Source: a virus. Taken from it: DNA of 64,000 nucleotides. How positions within the stretch are numbered: position 1 is the stretch's first letter; the number at the start of each line of letters is the position of its first letter. Both the position numbers and the translations under genes were made by a program. This document shows, in pieces, positions 44,982 through 53,458 of this stretch. The DNA lies in IMG/VR virus record IMGVR_UViG_3300023180_000042, positions 1 to 64,000 of that record; one strand, given 5' to 3'. The notes under the pieces were generated by a model. The model saw only the letters and a program-made list of their open reading frames with translations. It was not told where the DNA came from and did no database searches.

Positions 44982-46568
44982 ATGGCAGATAACGTAAACA
45001 CATTGAAACTTTTTGGCTTCGAAATCAAGCGAGCCAAAAAAGATGACAAAGACAAAGAGAAATTACAGTCTGTTGTCCCACCAACTGACACTGACGGCGC
45101 GGGTTATGTAACTGCGACGGCGGGTCATTTTGGTCAGTACATTAATATGGATGGAGATGAGTCGAAAGACAACCATCATCTTATTTTGCGCTATCGTGGT
45201 GTAGCCATGCATCCTGAAGTAGATATGGCAATTGACGAAATTGTCAACGAAGGCATTTCTGCTTCTGAACTATCATCTTCTGTAGAAATTTCACTTGATG
45301 ACATTGAAGCTGGTGAAAAGATCAAAGAGCAGATTCGTGAAGAGTTTGAAAACATTATCGGTATGCTCCGATTCAATGAGATCGGTCACGAAATCTTTAG
45401 GTCTTGGTACGTAGATGGTCGTATCTATCATCATCTTCTTATCAATGATGCACAACCAAAAGCAGGCATTCAAGAGATTCGAAACATTGACTCGACTCGC
45501 ATTCGAAAGGTGCGCGAAGTCAAATACAAGAAAGATCCAACAACTGGCGTCAAGGTCGTAGACAAAGTTGATGAATACTATATCTACGAAGACAAGCCAG
45601 GCAACACGCAAACTGGTGTAAAACTGTCTAATGATTCGATCAGTTATGTCACTAGTGGTCTATTAGATGAGACAAAAAAGAAAGTTGTTTCGCATCTCCA
45701 TAAAGCACTGAAGCCAATCAACCAGTTGCGCATGATGGAAGACTCGTTGGTCATCTATCGTCTCGCACGTGCACCCGAACGTCGAATTTTTTACATCGAC
45801 GTAGGTTCTTTGCCTCGTGGTAAAGCAGAGCAGTACATGTCGGACATCATGTCCAAGTATCGCAACAAGCTGGTCTATGATGCAAACACTGGTCAGATCA
45901 AAGATGATCGCAAGCACATGTCAATGCTTGAAGACTTCTGGCTACCACGTCGAGAGAACGGACGTGGAACAGAGATCACAACACTGCCAGGCGGCGAGAA
46001 TCTGGGACAGATAGATGACATCATCTATTTCCAGAAGCGACTGTATCGTTCTCTGAATGTCCCAGTGAATCGTTTAGAGCAAGAAGCACAATTCTCGCTT
46101 GGCAGATCGACTGAAATTTCTAGAGATGAGGTTAAGTTCCAAAAATTCATTGATCGGCTTCGTAGAAGATTCTCTTGGGTGTTCTTGGGTATTCTCAAGA
46201 AGCAACTCATACTTAAAGGTATTATCACCGAGCAAGACTGGGAAGAGTGGAAAGACAACATCTATGTTGACTTCGTAAAAGACAACCACTTTACCGAACT
46301 GAAAGAGATGGAGATTCTTCGCGAACGTATCGGTATCATGAACGAAATTACACAGTTCGTTGGTGAGTACTATTCGAAAGAATGGGTTATGCGTAACGTC
46401 TTGCGCATGTCCGATGATGATCTAGAAGCAATGAAAAAAGAGATCGATCAAGAAACTAAAGACGGTGAAATTGAAGATAAAGATGAAGAAGAGCAACAAG
46501 AGCCAGCGGCGCCTAAACCCGTACCTGTTCAAGTTGTTCCCGATGAACCAAAAGATGAGGAAAAATAA
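44982..46568 (+). CDS. 20: Portal protein gp20
   Basis: 528 residues (T4 gp20 is 524). Dodecameric portal vertex for DNA entry and head-tail joining. Signature segments include ILRYRGVAMHPEVDMAIDEI, LIYRLARAPERRIFYIDVG (written with VIYRLARAPERR), LPRGKAEQYMSDIMSKYRNK and FWLPRRENGRGTEITTLPGG. The acidic/Pro C-terminal tail (KDEEEQQEPAAPKPVPVQ) is poorly conserved. Stop overlaps the next ATG by one base. Confidence 0.96.
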   Translation: MADNVNTLKLFGFEIKRAKKDDKDKEKLQSVVPPTDTDGAGYVTATAGHFGQYINMDGDESKDNHHLILRYRGVAMHPEVDMAIDEIVNEGISASELSSSVEISLDDIEAGEKIKEQIREEFENIIGMLRFNEIGHEIFRSWYVDGRIYHHLLINDAQPKAGIQEIRNIDSTRIRKVREVKYKKDPTTGVKVVDKVDEYYIYEDKPGNTQTGVKLSNDSISYVTSGLLDETKKKVVSHLHKALKPINQLRMMEDSLVIYRLARAPERRIFYIDVGSLPRGKAEQYMSDIMSKYRNKLVYDANTGQIKDDRKHMSMLEDFWLPRRENGRGTEITTLPGGENLGQIDDIIYFQKRLYRSLNVPVNRLEQEAQFSLGRSTEISRDEVKFQKFIDRLRRRFSWVFLGILKKQLILKGIITEQDWEEWKDNIYVDFVKDNHFTELKEMEILRERIGIMNEITQFVGEYYSKEWVMRNVLRMSDDDLEAMKKEIDQETKDGEIEDKDEEEQQEPAAPKPVPVQVVPDEPKDEEK

Positions 46569-46924
46569 TGTCTGACGAAGATGTAGTAATTGACGAATTG
46601 CAAGCAGAGCCTATTCAACCAAACTCTAAAGCAGTTGAAGATTTTCTAAAGGCGATTGAAGATCAAAACTTCACTCAAGCCGAGCGACAGTTTAATGATA
46701 TGGTAGGTGATCGTTTGCAAGATACTTTGGATCAAGCCAAAGCAAGAATTGCGGCGTCTCTGGGTCAAGAAGAGCCAGAAGCTGAAGAAGATGATCTAGA
46801 TGCTGTTGAGGACTCGCTTGACGATGACGAAGAAATTAGTCTTGATGATCTTGACTTAGACATCGATGATAATGAAGATGACGTGGATGAGGATGACGAC
46901 GAAGACCTCGTTGCTCCTGTTTAA
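46568..46924 (+). CDS. 67: Prohead core protein gp67-like
   Basis: 118 residues (T4 gp67 is 80). N-terminal part (VEDFLKAIEDQNFTQAERQF, TLDQAKARIA) matches T4 gp67 (GLIEAIKSNDLVAARKLF), and the C-terminal half is almost purely Asp/Glu, as in T4. It is an internal scaffold protein processed by gp21 during head maturation. One-base overlap with gp20, the T4 position. Confidence 0.85.
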   Translation: MSDEDVVIDELQAEPIQPNSKAVEDFLKAIEDQNFTQAERQFNDMVGDRLQDTLDQAKARIAASLGQEEPEAEEDDLDAVEDSLDDDEEISLDDLDLDIDDNEDDVDEDDDEDLVAPV

Positions 46925-46936
46925 AAATCATTATTT

Positions 46937-46944
46937 TATAAATA
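46937..46944 (+). promoter_or_regulatory. T4-type late promoter
   Basis: Exact TATAAATA 24 bases before the ATG at 46961, in the gap after the gp67-like gene. Confidence 0.8.
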
Positions 46945-46960
46945 AATAACACGAGACAAA

Positions 46961-47605
46961 ATGTCAAAGGTAACTGATAAAGAAATTAAATTATTGGAAA
47001 AAGTTGCTAACGCCCATCTGTATGAAGTAATGGGCAACAAAGACAGGTATATAGACAAGCCTGATAATTTTAGCACAGTCCAATATATGAATGCAAGAGG
47101 ACATGTTGATCAACTCAAATTAAAGGAGATGATCGTAAAATGTATCATAGATCATGTTGGAACGTCTGAAGCGTTTCTAAACATGGGAACAGCATGTGGT
47201 CATTTAGAGTATGCTAATCGATTGAACCACGGGCGATTGACAATCAGTTCATGCGAATGGGATTATCAATATGAGTGCTGTGAAAAGATACGTGACATGC
47301 TGGGCGTTCAGATCAGTTACAGATGTAATGACGTTTTAGGTGATGATTTTGAAATACGTGATTGTAAGACGTATTTCGATCACGTTATTTTAGATAGGTT
47401 TTTTCCTGTGTATCGAGCAGATACACACCACAGAACAGAAGAGGTATTGAAGAAATTTAAACCATACGCAAGGAGAGCAATTTTAATTGAGTCCGATGGC
47501 AACTGGTCAAAAGAACAATGGTCTTGGTTAGTCAAGACAGCCGAACGAAGAATTAAAATCTCAGGCGAATGGAATATGTTTCTGATAAAACTGGAAAACT
47601 TATGA
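46961..47605 (+). CDS. Methyltransferase-like protein inserted in prohead operon
   Basis: 214 residues. Residues about 72-110 resemble motif I and the following acidic strand of class I SAM methyltransferases (AFLNMGTACGHLEYANRL, then SSCEWDYQYECCEKI), with a later strand YFDHVILDRFF. The Gly-rich loop is GTACG rather than the usual GxGxG, so the call is tentative. T4 has no gene of this kind between 67 and 68. It brings its own late promoter and overlaps the next gene by 4 bases. Substrate unknown; cysteines are unusually frequent for this window. Confidence 0.45.
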   Translation: MSKVTDKEIKLLEKVANAHLYEVMGNKDRYIDKPDNFSTVQYMNARGHVDQLKLKEMIVKCIIDHVGTSEAFLNMGTACGHLEYANRLNHGRLTISSCEWDYQYECCEKIRDMLGVQISYRCNDVLGDDFEIRDCKTYFDHVILDRFFPVYRADTHHRTEEVLKKFKPYARRAILIESDGNWSKEQWSWLVKTAERRIKISGEWNMFLIKLENL

Positions 47606-47808
47606 AGACGTTTAAGAGCATCCGCGAAGCGAAGAAAAAAATGCCAGCAGGTGAACATGTCTTCGACAAGAAAGTGAATCGTCACTCAGTGATGATCCAC
47701 AAAGACAACAAAGGGTTTACTGTCTATATTGACGGTGACAAACTAGACACCTATCGTTCTCAGAAAGAAGCTGAGAAGATGGGTGTAGCTTTCGCTAAGG
47801 AAATGTAA
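47602..47808 (+). CDS. Small prohead protein in gp68 position
   Basis: 68 residues from the ATG at 47602 (MKTFKSIREAKKKMPAGEHV), chosen because the in-frame TTG upstream lies inside the previous gene. It lies between gp67 and gp21, where T4 encodes the prohead core protein gp68 (141 residues). Basic N-terminus and a small beta fold (GFTVYIDGDKLDTYRS) with a helical C-terminus. Homology to gp68 is inferred from position. Confidence 0.6.
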   Translation: MKTFKSIREAKKKMPAGEHVFDKKVNRHSVMIHKDNKGFTVYIDGDKLDTYRSQKEAEKMGVAFAKEM

Positions 47809-48474
47809 ATGAAACTTATTACCGAATATCATGAAAACGACTTACAGTGCATCGTCGAAGCAAAGGATGGTGGTGAAAAGTCTTATATGATTGAAGGTAT
47901 CTTTGCGCAAGCAGAACAAAAGAATCGTAACGGGCGTATCTATCCTAAAACAATTATGGAAAAGGCTGTAAATACGTACGTTGAACAACAGGTTAGCAAA
48001 AAGCGGGCTGTGGGTGAATTGAATCATCCCGAAGGTCCCACTGTTAACTTAGACAAAGTTTCTCACCTCATCACTGATCTTCGATTCGAAGGCAATGATG
48101 TAGTAGGAAAGGCACAAATATTGGATACTCCAATGGGCAAGATCGTTAAAGGCTTGCTTGATGGTGGCGTTCAACTAGGCGTGTCAACTCGTGGCATGGG
48201 TAGTCTTGAGCAAAGAAATGGCACAATGTATGTGCGAGAAGACTTTATTTTGAATACTGTCGATATCGTACAAGATCCTTCCGCGCCTGCGGCTTTCGTT
48301 AATGGTATTATGGAAGGCGTAGAGTGGGTATGGAATAACGGTGTTATTGAGGCTCAAGAAATTGAAAAAATGGAGACTGAAATTAAATCGGCTCCGACAA
48401 AGCATCTCTATGAGACGCAAGTTCGTGAGTACAAAAATTTCCTCTCGTTGCTCAAATCAAACTTTAAGGAGTAA
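47809..48474 (+). CDS. 21: Prohead protease gp21
   Basis: 221 residues (T4 gp21 is 212). Serine protease that matures scaffold and capsid proteins at (I/L)xE sites. Candidate catalytic residues H73 (GELNHPEG) and S126 (GVSTRGMGS) are in the expected order and spacing. IYPKTIMEKAV and the DIVQDPSAPAAF segment are typical. Begins immediately after the upstream stop. Confidence 0.93.
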   Translation: MKLITEYHENDLQCIVEAKDGGEKSYMIEGIFAQAEQKNRNGRIYPKTIMEKAVNTYVEQQVSKKRAVGELNHPEGPTVNLDKVSHLITDLRFEGNDVVGKAQILDTPMGKIVKGLLDGGVQLGVSTRGMGSLEQRNGTMYVREDFILNTVDIVQDPSAPAAFVNGIMEGVEWVWNNGVIEAQEIEKMETEIKSAPTKHLYETQVREYKNFLSLLKSNFKE

Positions 48475-48479
48475 AACAT

Positions 48480-49520
48480 ATGTCTGATCTAGACCAAAAT
48501 GTTGAGCTTCCTATCGATGAGGACAACCAAATCGAGGAAGCAAGTGCTCAGAAGATGCCTGTTGGTACAGAGGCGGACTCTATTGCGTCTGTAGACAAGA
48601 CTGACGCTCCTGTTAAGAAAGCTCCCGCTCGTAAAGGGGATCAGACTAAACAGGATCCGATGCCTAAGACCAAAGCAGGAATGCTAAACGCTATGTACAG
48701 CAAGATGTCTGGTATGAAAAAAGACCAACTGACTGCTATGTTCAGCAAGATGTCTGAAGAGTTCGAAGATGTAGAAGAAGGCGAAGCAGTTGAACTGCCC
48801 GAGTTCTCTTACAACGATGAACTGTCTGCTCTTGTAGAAAGCGAAGCTACTTTATCTGATGAGTTCAAAGCGAAAACTGCTGTGATCTTTGAAACTGCTA
48901 TTCGTTCTAAGCTGTCCGAGGAAATCGAACGCCTAGAGGATGAATATCAAACTCGACTCGACGAAGAGCTGGACGCTACGCGCACAGACCTCGTAGAGAA
49001 AGTTGATAGCTACCTCAACTACGTAGTTGAGAACTGGATGCAGGAAAACAAACTCGCTGTTGAGACTGGCTTGCGCACTGAAATCGCTGAAGATTTCATG
49101 GGCAAACTGAAGGATCTGTTCCTTGAGTCTTACATCGAAGTTCCTGAGTCTAAAGTTGACCTAGTTGATGAACTTGCAGAGCAGGTTGAAGAGCTTGAAG
49201 AAAAGCTTAACAGCCAAACTGCAACTGTTCTTGAAATGTCTGAGAAGGTTGAGATTTATCAGCGTGAAGCGATTATTCGCGAAGCGTCTCGTGATCTCGC
49301 CGAAACTCAGGTAGAAAAACTCGCGTCTTTGGTGAGTTCTCTCGACTTCGAAGATGAAGAATCTTTCGCATCTAAAGTCAAGACTGTAAAAGAGTCTTAC
49401 TTCAAGAAGGAAGTTGCTTCTACAGAAGAAGAGATCGTCGAAGACTGGGATACAAACAACACAGAGGTTTCTTCTGTGATGGACATGTATCTCAACGCCA
49501 TCAAAAAATCTAATAAGTAA
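48480..49520 (+). CDS. 22: Prohead scaffold protein gp22
   Basis: 346 residues (T4 gp22 is 269). Main internal scaffold. Acidic and largely helical, with a long coiled coil (VDLVDELAEQVEELEEKLNS) and many potential (I/L)xE processing sites. The segment MLNAMYSKMSGMKKDQLTAM precedes the core. Lies between gp21 and gp23 as in T4, 11 bases before the capsid gene. Confidence 0.92.
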   Translation: MSDLDQNVELPIDEDNQIEEASAQKMPVGTEADSIASVDKTDAPVKKAPARKGDQTKQDPMPKTKAGMLNAMYSKMSGMKKDQLTAMFSKMSEEFEDVEEGEAVELPEFSYNDELSALVESEATLSDEFKAKTAVIFETAIRSKLSEEIERLEDEYQTRLDEELDATRTDLVEKVDSYLNYVVENWMQENKLAVETGLRTEIAEDFMGKLKDLFLESYIEVPESKVDLVDELAEQVEELEEKLNSQTATVLEMSEKVEIYQREAIIREASRDLAETQVEKLASLVSSLDFEDEESFASKVKTVKESYFKKEVASTEEEIVEDWDTNNTEVSSVMDMYLNAIKKSNK

Positions 49521-49531
49521 GGAGTACTAAG

Positions 49532-50911
49532 ATGACTGTTCAAGTATCTTATGACAAACTCATCGAGAAGTGGAGCCCAGTTCTCGAGGAAACGTCTGCT
49601 GGTGAGATCAAAGATCATCACCGTAAAGCTGTAACTGCCGCTGTTCTTGAGAACCAAGAGCAAGCATTCCGGGAAGAAGCAGGCATGCTTGCTGAAGCCC
49701 CAACCAACACCAACTTCAGCGCAACTGGCGCTGCCGCTGGCGTAACTGGCGCAAACTGGAACCCTGTTCTGATTGCTCTCGTTCGACGTGCTATGCCTAA
49801 CCTCATGGCTTACGATCTCGCAGGCGTTCAGCCTATGACTGGTCCTACTGGCTTGATCTTCGCAATGAAGGCTCGTCACAAGACTACTCGTGGTGGTGCA
49901 ACTGCTGACACTGAAGCTTTGTTCCAAGAAGCGCACACTCCGTTCTCTGGCGACTCTTCTGTGTCGCAAGATTCGGCTAATGCCGCTGGTAACAAGGGTC
50001 CTTCTGGTCTGACTGGTGTTTCTGACACTGACAACGACTCTTCTATCGTTGACTCTGGTTCGTCTTACGTTCCTGGTGTTGGCGGTGGTATGTCTACGGC
50101 TGATGCTGAAGCCCTCGGTTCTACCGGTTCTGCATTCGCAGAGATGGGATTCACCATCGAAAAGAGCACGGTTACTGCGAAGTCTCGTGCACTGAAAGCA
50201 GAATACAGCCTCGAATTGGCTCAAGACTTGAAAGCGATTCACGGTCTTGACGCTGAGACAGAGCTGGCTAACATTCTGTCTACTGAGATCCTCGCTGAAA
50301 TCAACCGTGAGATCATCCGTACTATCAACAGCCAAGCCAAGATTGGTTGCCGACAAGCTGGTCTCCAGACTGCTGGTATCTTCGATCTTAGCACTGACGC
50401 TGATGGTCGTTGGTCTGTTGAGAAGTTCAAGGGTCTGTTGGTTCAACTTGAGCGTGAAGCAAACGTAATCGCGAAAGAAACTCGTCGCGGTAAGGGTAAC
50501 ATCGTTGTATGTTCTTCTGACGTTGCTACTGCTCTCGTTGCGGCTGGTATGCTCGACTACGCTCCTGCACTCAGCACGAACCTGCAAGTCGATGACACTG
50601 GTAACACCTTCGCTGGTGTTCTGAACGGACGTACTCGCGTCTACATCGATCCGTATGCAACTTCTGACTACGTAACTGTAGGCTACAAGGGTACTAACCC
50701 TTATGACGCTGGTGTGTTCTACTGCCCATACGTGCCTCTCCAGATGGTACGTGCAGTTGGCGAGAATGACTTCCAGCCACGGATCGGCTTTAAGACTCGT
50801 TACGGCATGGCTTCTAACCCATTCGTGGGCGCGACTCCTGCTGACGGTCTTGCTACCGCTCGTACTAACCAGTACTACCGTATCTTCCGCGTGGACAACA
50901 TCCTCGCCTAA
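49532..50911 (+). CDS. 23: Major capsid protein gp23
   Basis: 459 residues (T4 gp23 is 521). HK97-fold shell protein. Conserved blocks: WNPVLIALVRRAMPNLMAYD, GVQPMTGPTGLIFAMKARH, FTIEKSTVTAKSRALKAEYS, ELANILSTEILAEINREI and the C-terminal FQPRIGFKTRYGM. A likely gp21 cut lies after LAE at residue 55, giving a mature N-terminus at A56. Codon choice is strongly biased, as expected for the most abundant virion protein. GGAG ribosome site and a terminator after the gene. Confidence 0.97.
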   Translation: MTVQVSYDKLIEKWSPVLEETSAGEIKDHHRKAVTAAVLENQEQAFREEAGMLAEAPTNTNFSATGAAAGVTGANWNPVLIALVRRAMPNLMAYDLAGVQPMTGPTGLIFAMKARHKTTRGGATADTEALFQEAHTPFSGDSSVSQDSANAAGNKGPSGLTGVSDTDNDSSIVDSGSSYVPGVGGGMSTADAEALGSTGSAFAEMGFTIEKSTVTAKSRALKAEYSLELAQDLKAIHGLDAETELANILSTEILAEINREIIRTINSQAKIGCRQAGLQTAGIFDLSTDADGRWSVEKFKGLLVQLEREANVIAKETRRGKGNIVVCSSDVATALVAAGMLDYAPALSTNLQVDDTGNTFAGVLNGRTRVYIDPYATSDYVTVGYKGTNPYDAGVFYCPYVPLQMVRAVGENDFQPRIGFKTRYGMASNPFVGATPADGLATARTNQYYRIFRVDNILA

Positions 50912-50928
50912 GAGATACAATAAAAAGA

Positions 50929-50976
50929 ATCTCTTTAGAGATCATTTTTGGGGGAGCCGCAAGGCTCCCTTTTTTT
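50929..50976 (+). terminator. Intrinsic terminator after gp23
   Basis: A minor hairpin ATCTC-TTTA-GAGAT (50929-50942) precedes a strong one, GGGAGCC-GCAA-GGCTCCC (50952-50969), followed by seven T. It ends the capsid operon. Confidence 0.9.
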
Positions 50977-50983
50977 ATAAATA
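50976..50983 (+). promoter_or_regulatory. T4-type late promoter for secreted protein
   Basis: Exact TATAAATA starting on the last T of the gp23 terminator tract, 86 bases before the ATG at 51062. Confidence 0.7.
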
Positions 50984-51061
50984 TTTTCAGTCCTATGCTT
51001 GATACTGCATATGTGCCTGGTGCAGGTACATATCCGCGGTCTCACATATAGGAGAAATGAA

Positions 51062-51442
51062 ATGAGATATACTCTGCTAGTATTAGCATTTTTAAGTACT
51101 TTTGCTATGGCGCATACAATTACGTATGACAATGGAGATGTTTATACAGTGGCTGATGACGAATTCGTTTTTGTGGCAAAGCAAAGCGAATTGTGGACTC
51201 GCCAAGTTTATAACAATGGCAACACGAATCAGTTTAAGAAAATTGTCCCATGGACGAAGGTAGACTATACGCCGCCTGATAATGGGACAAACACTGGCAT
51301 GGTGTTTGGTTCGCACGAGTGGTGTGCGGCCTATGTGCCTTGGTCAGAAGGATACACTTTTGCAATGCAAGCATGGCAACGTTATTGTGATAGCAATAAC
51401 GATGGAGTCTATGACGAAGACGATGAACGCTGGGAAGGATAA
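51062..51442 (+). CDS. Secreted protein with EF-hand/dockerin-like calcium loop
   Basis: 126 residues from the ATG with GGAG 8 bases upstream. Residues 1-17 form a signal peptide (LLVLAFLSTFAMA, cut before H18), so the product is exported to the periplasm or beyond. Two cysteines (C88, C109) could pair. Residues 110-121 (DSNNDGVYDEDD) fit a DxNxDGxxDxxD calcium-binding loop. No family recognised. An accessory gene between the capsid gene and a convergent lipoprotein metalloprotease, sharing a terminator with it. Confidence 0.7.
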   Translation: MRYTLLVLAFLSTFAMAHTITYDNGDVYTVADDEFVFVAKQSELWTRQVYNNGNTNQFKKIVPWTKVDYTPPDNGTNTGMVFGSHEWCAAYVPWSEGYTFAMQAWQRYCDSNNDGVYDEDDERWEG

Positions 51443-51444
51443 AG

Positions 51445-51468
51445 AAAAGGGGCTTGCGCCCCTTTTTT
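51445..51468. terminator. Bidirectional intrinsic terminator
   Basis: Stem AAAAGGGGC / GCCCCTTTT with a TTGC loop (51445-51466), with A-tract and T-tract on either side. It can end transcription of the rightward secreted-protein gene and of the leftward metalloprotease gene, whose stop lies at its edge. Confidence 0.85.
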
Positions 51469-52876
51469 AATAGTAGCAAACTGGATTTTCAAAGTAATAC
51501 ACAAGAGGGTCAGGACTAGGTGCTGGCGAAAAAGCGACGATGTAATCGTCTTCAGCCAGTTGACTCATTCTATATCTGACTCTGTTTAGATGTTTCACAG
51601 CCTGTGTTTCTGGTGGTTGTGTTTCAATAGGCTGTAGGCAGAAACAGCCACCTTTTGTGCCAAGTCTTACTGTTTTACTGTTTTCAGGTATTTCAAAATA
51701 TGCATCATAGTCTGAAAATCTACCAGTAGGCAGATCAGAGTATGACATAACGGTGCCGTAGCCAGCCCAGATCGAATTATCTTCTTTCTCTACTGGTGCT
51801 CGATATTCTGGTAGCAGATAGCCAAACGAATATTCAAAAATGTTTACTGTGCCTTGATGATCACCAAAGTGATGATCGAGTCCTAAAATGTGACCGACTT
51901 CGTGCACGAATGTTTCATGCGCTCGCTCATAGTATCGTGTTGCGGCATAATCCTGAAAGACTGTGTTCTGAAAACATTGTGTGATTCCTCGTGTTTTTTG
52001 GACTCCTCGTGTTCCATCTACTTGAGCAACACCACACGCAATAGGATCTTCCTCTTTCTTTTTAAACAGAAATGCAATGTCAGCCTCTGCGTTTCGTTGC
52101 CACTTTTCGACATCACTAAATTCGTAACGATCACCAAAGAATGCTGTGTACTGCCGCCTTAGATCACCTGCACCAACTTCTACCATTTTTAAATCGACAA
52201 GTCGAAGAACAATATAAACACCAGAATCAGCAAAGACTTTGTTGGCAAAATCCAATTCACGGCGAATGTATTCTTCATGTGTCAAGCCTTCCATGTCTTC
52301 TTCGGTGAGTTTGCTATCAACAACTGCGAGTAAATCGATTACTGCTAGTTGCTCATTATCCACTTCATATGGAAAGTCAACGCCTGTTCGCTGAAGCACA
52401 CCATCACAATTCATGTAGTCATACCAAGGGTGTTTAGTGTCAGTTGGATCAGAAGGGCAAGATGCTGGCGGATCCATCTGAGGAATAAAACCACATTCTT
52501 CAGCATCTTCTTGTATAGTCTCAACCTGTTTGCCACCGTTTCCATCAGCTACGTCTTGCACAAGTGTAAGAAGCTGAATAAATCTATTCTCAGGACTAGG
52601 CTCTTCTACACAGTATGGTTCTGATAAAGGTGTGCCAAATGCGGGTGGAGGTTCATAGCCACATTCTTCTGAATTTTCTGTTTTTTCTACGATCTCGCCG
52701 CCAGCACCATCTGCTGTGACAATTACTAATGTGTGCGGATCTTCACAGTACTCATCTAAAACAGTGCCTTGTGCGGGATGATTAACAACTGGTGGTTGCT
52801 CTATAATAGCAGAAGATTCGTTACCGCCTGAACAACCTACAAGCAGAGCGAATACAAAGGGCATGTACTTAATCAT
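51467..52876 (-). CDS. Lipoprotein zinc metalloprotease (metzincin-like)
   Basis: 469 residues on the minus strand. A lipobox LVGC places the lipidated Cys at C15, so the product is membrane-anchored in a Gram-negative envelope. Residues about 43-74 and 88-130 form a duplicated Cys module (YC ... GGxxVE ... EECGY/F). The catalytic domain has the metzincin motif HExxHxxGxxH (H325, E326, H329, H335 in HEVGHILGLDH) and a Met-turn at M377 (GTVMSYS). It sits alone and reversed within the rightward late genes, with its own late promoter. Possible roles are host-envelope processing, lysis or superinfection exclusion; none is shown. Confidence 0.8.
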   Translation of the reverse strand: MIKYMPFVFALLVGCSGGNESSAIIEQPPVVNHPAQGTVLDEYCEDPHTLVIVTADGAGGEIVEKTENSEECGYEPPPAFGTPLSEPYCVEEPSPENRFIQLLTLVQDVADGNGGKQVETIQEDAEECGFIPQMDPPASCPSDPTDTKHPWYDYMNCDGVLQRTGVDFPYEVDNEQLAVIDLLAVVDSKLTEEDMEGLTHEEYIRRELDFANKVFADSGVYIVLRLVDLKMVEVGAGDLRRQYTAFFGDRYEFSDVEKWQRNAEADIAFLFKKKEEDPIACGVAQVDGTRGVQKTRGITQCFQNTVFQDYAATRYYERAHETFVHEVGHILGLDHHFGDHQGTVNIFEYSFGYLLPEYRAPVEKEDNSIWAGYGTVMSYSDLPTGRFSDYDAYFEIPENSKTVRLGTKGGCFCLQPIETQPPETQAVKHLNRVRYRMSQLAEDDYIVAFSPAPSPDPLVYYFENPVCYY

Positions 52877-52903
52877 ATTATTAGTCCAAATAGTGCCTTA
52901 ATT

Positions 52904-52911
52904 TATTTATA
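52904..52911 (-). promoter_or_regulatory. Leftward T4-type late promoter for metalloprotease
   Basis: TATTTATA on the plus strand reads TATAAATA on the minus strand, 28 bases before the metalloprotease ATG. It overlaps the rightward late promoter by two bases. Confidence 0.75.
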
Positions 52912-52917
52912 TAAATA
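52910..52917 (+). promoter_or_regulatory. Rightward T4-type late promoter for gp3-like gene
   Basis: Exact TATAAATA, 39 bases before the ATG at 52949, back to back with the leftward late promoter at 52904-52911. Confidence 0.8.
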
Positions 52918-52948
52918 CCATTATAAAGCAACTCACTTGGGAATATCA

Positions 52949-53458
52949 ATGGCTGATTTTACATGCGATCCTACATATCTTGCGCCGACTGGATTTAAGG
53001 TTGCGCTTGATCGAAAGAACTATCCAAACATTCAGTTCTTTGCTCAACAAGTACAGCATCCTTCTATGGACATGACTGCTACTGAATTGCCTTATCGTAG
53101 AGTGGGTAATGTTGTTACACCGGGCGATACTTTGTCTTTCGGCACTGTCAGCATGGATATTCTGATGGACGAAAACATGAACGTCTATCAAGAAATCTAT
53201 GACTGGATGCGCAGACTTGTCGAAGAAGAATATAAGTCAAATACAGGCAGACTGCTGTCCACTAATGCGGATGAAATTGGATCATTCTGTGATATCAGTG
53301 TGTCTGTATTGACAAGTCACAATAATATTGGTCGAACAATCAAGTATGTAAATGCACTGCCTACTTCGCTAGGTGACGTACAGTTTGCGGCTACGAGTCA
53401 GGGTGAATACATCACGTTCCCTGTCTCATTCAGATTTGATTATTTTGAGCTAGTGTGA
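52949..53458 (+). CDS. 3: Tail completion/sheath stabiliser gp3-like
   Basis: 169 residues from the ATG at 52949; an in-frame TTG at 52937 would add 4. All-beta tube-like sequence (TGFKVALDRKNYPNIQFFAQ, VVTPGDTLSFGTVSMDILMD, YQEIYDWMRRLVEEE, FPVSFRFDYFEL). Proteins with this pattern between gp23 and uvsY in marine T4-likes are annotated gp3, which ends the tail tube. Resemblance to gp19-type tube folds is also visible, so a second tube protein cannot be excluded. Confidence 0.65.
   Translation: MADFTCDPTYLAPTGFKVALDRKNYPNIQFFAQQVQHPSMDMTATELPYRRVGNVVTPGDTLSFGTVSMDILMDENMNVYQEIYDWMRRLVEEEYKSNTGRLLSTNADEIGSFCDISVSVLTSHNNIGRTIKYVNALPTSLGDVQFAATSQGEYITFPVSFRFDYFELV

Noticed and set aside
49397-50920. 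507-residue open frame on the minus strand across gp23
   Set aside because: It is the exact antisense shadow of the strongly codon-biased capsid gene, which lacks the codons (TTA, CTA, TCA) that would give reverse-frame stops. It has no ribosome site or recognisable domain.
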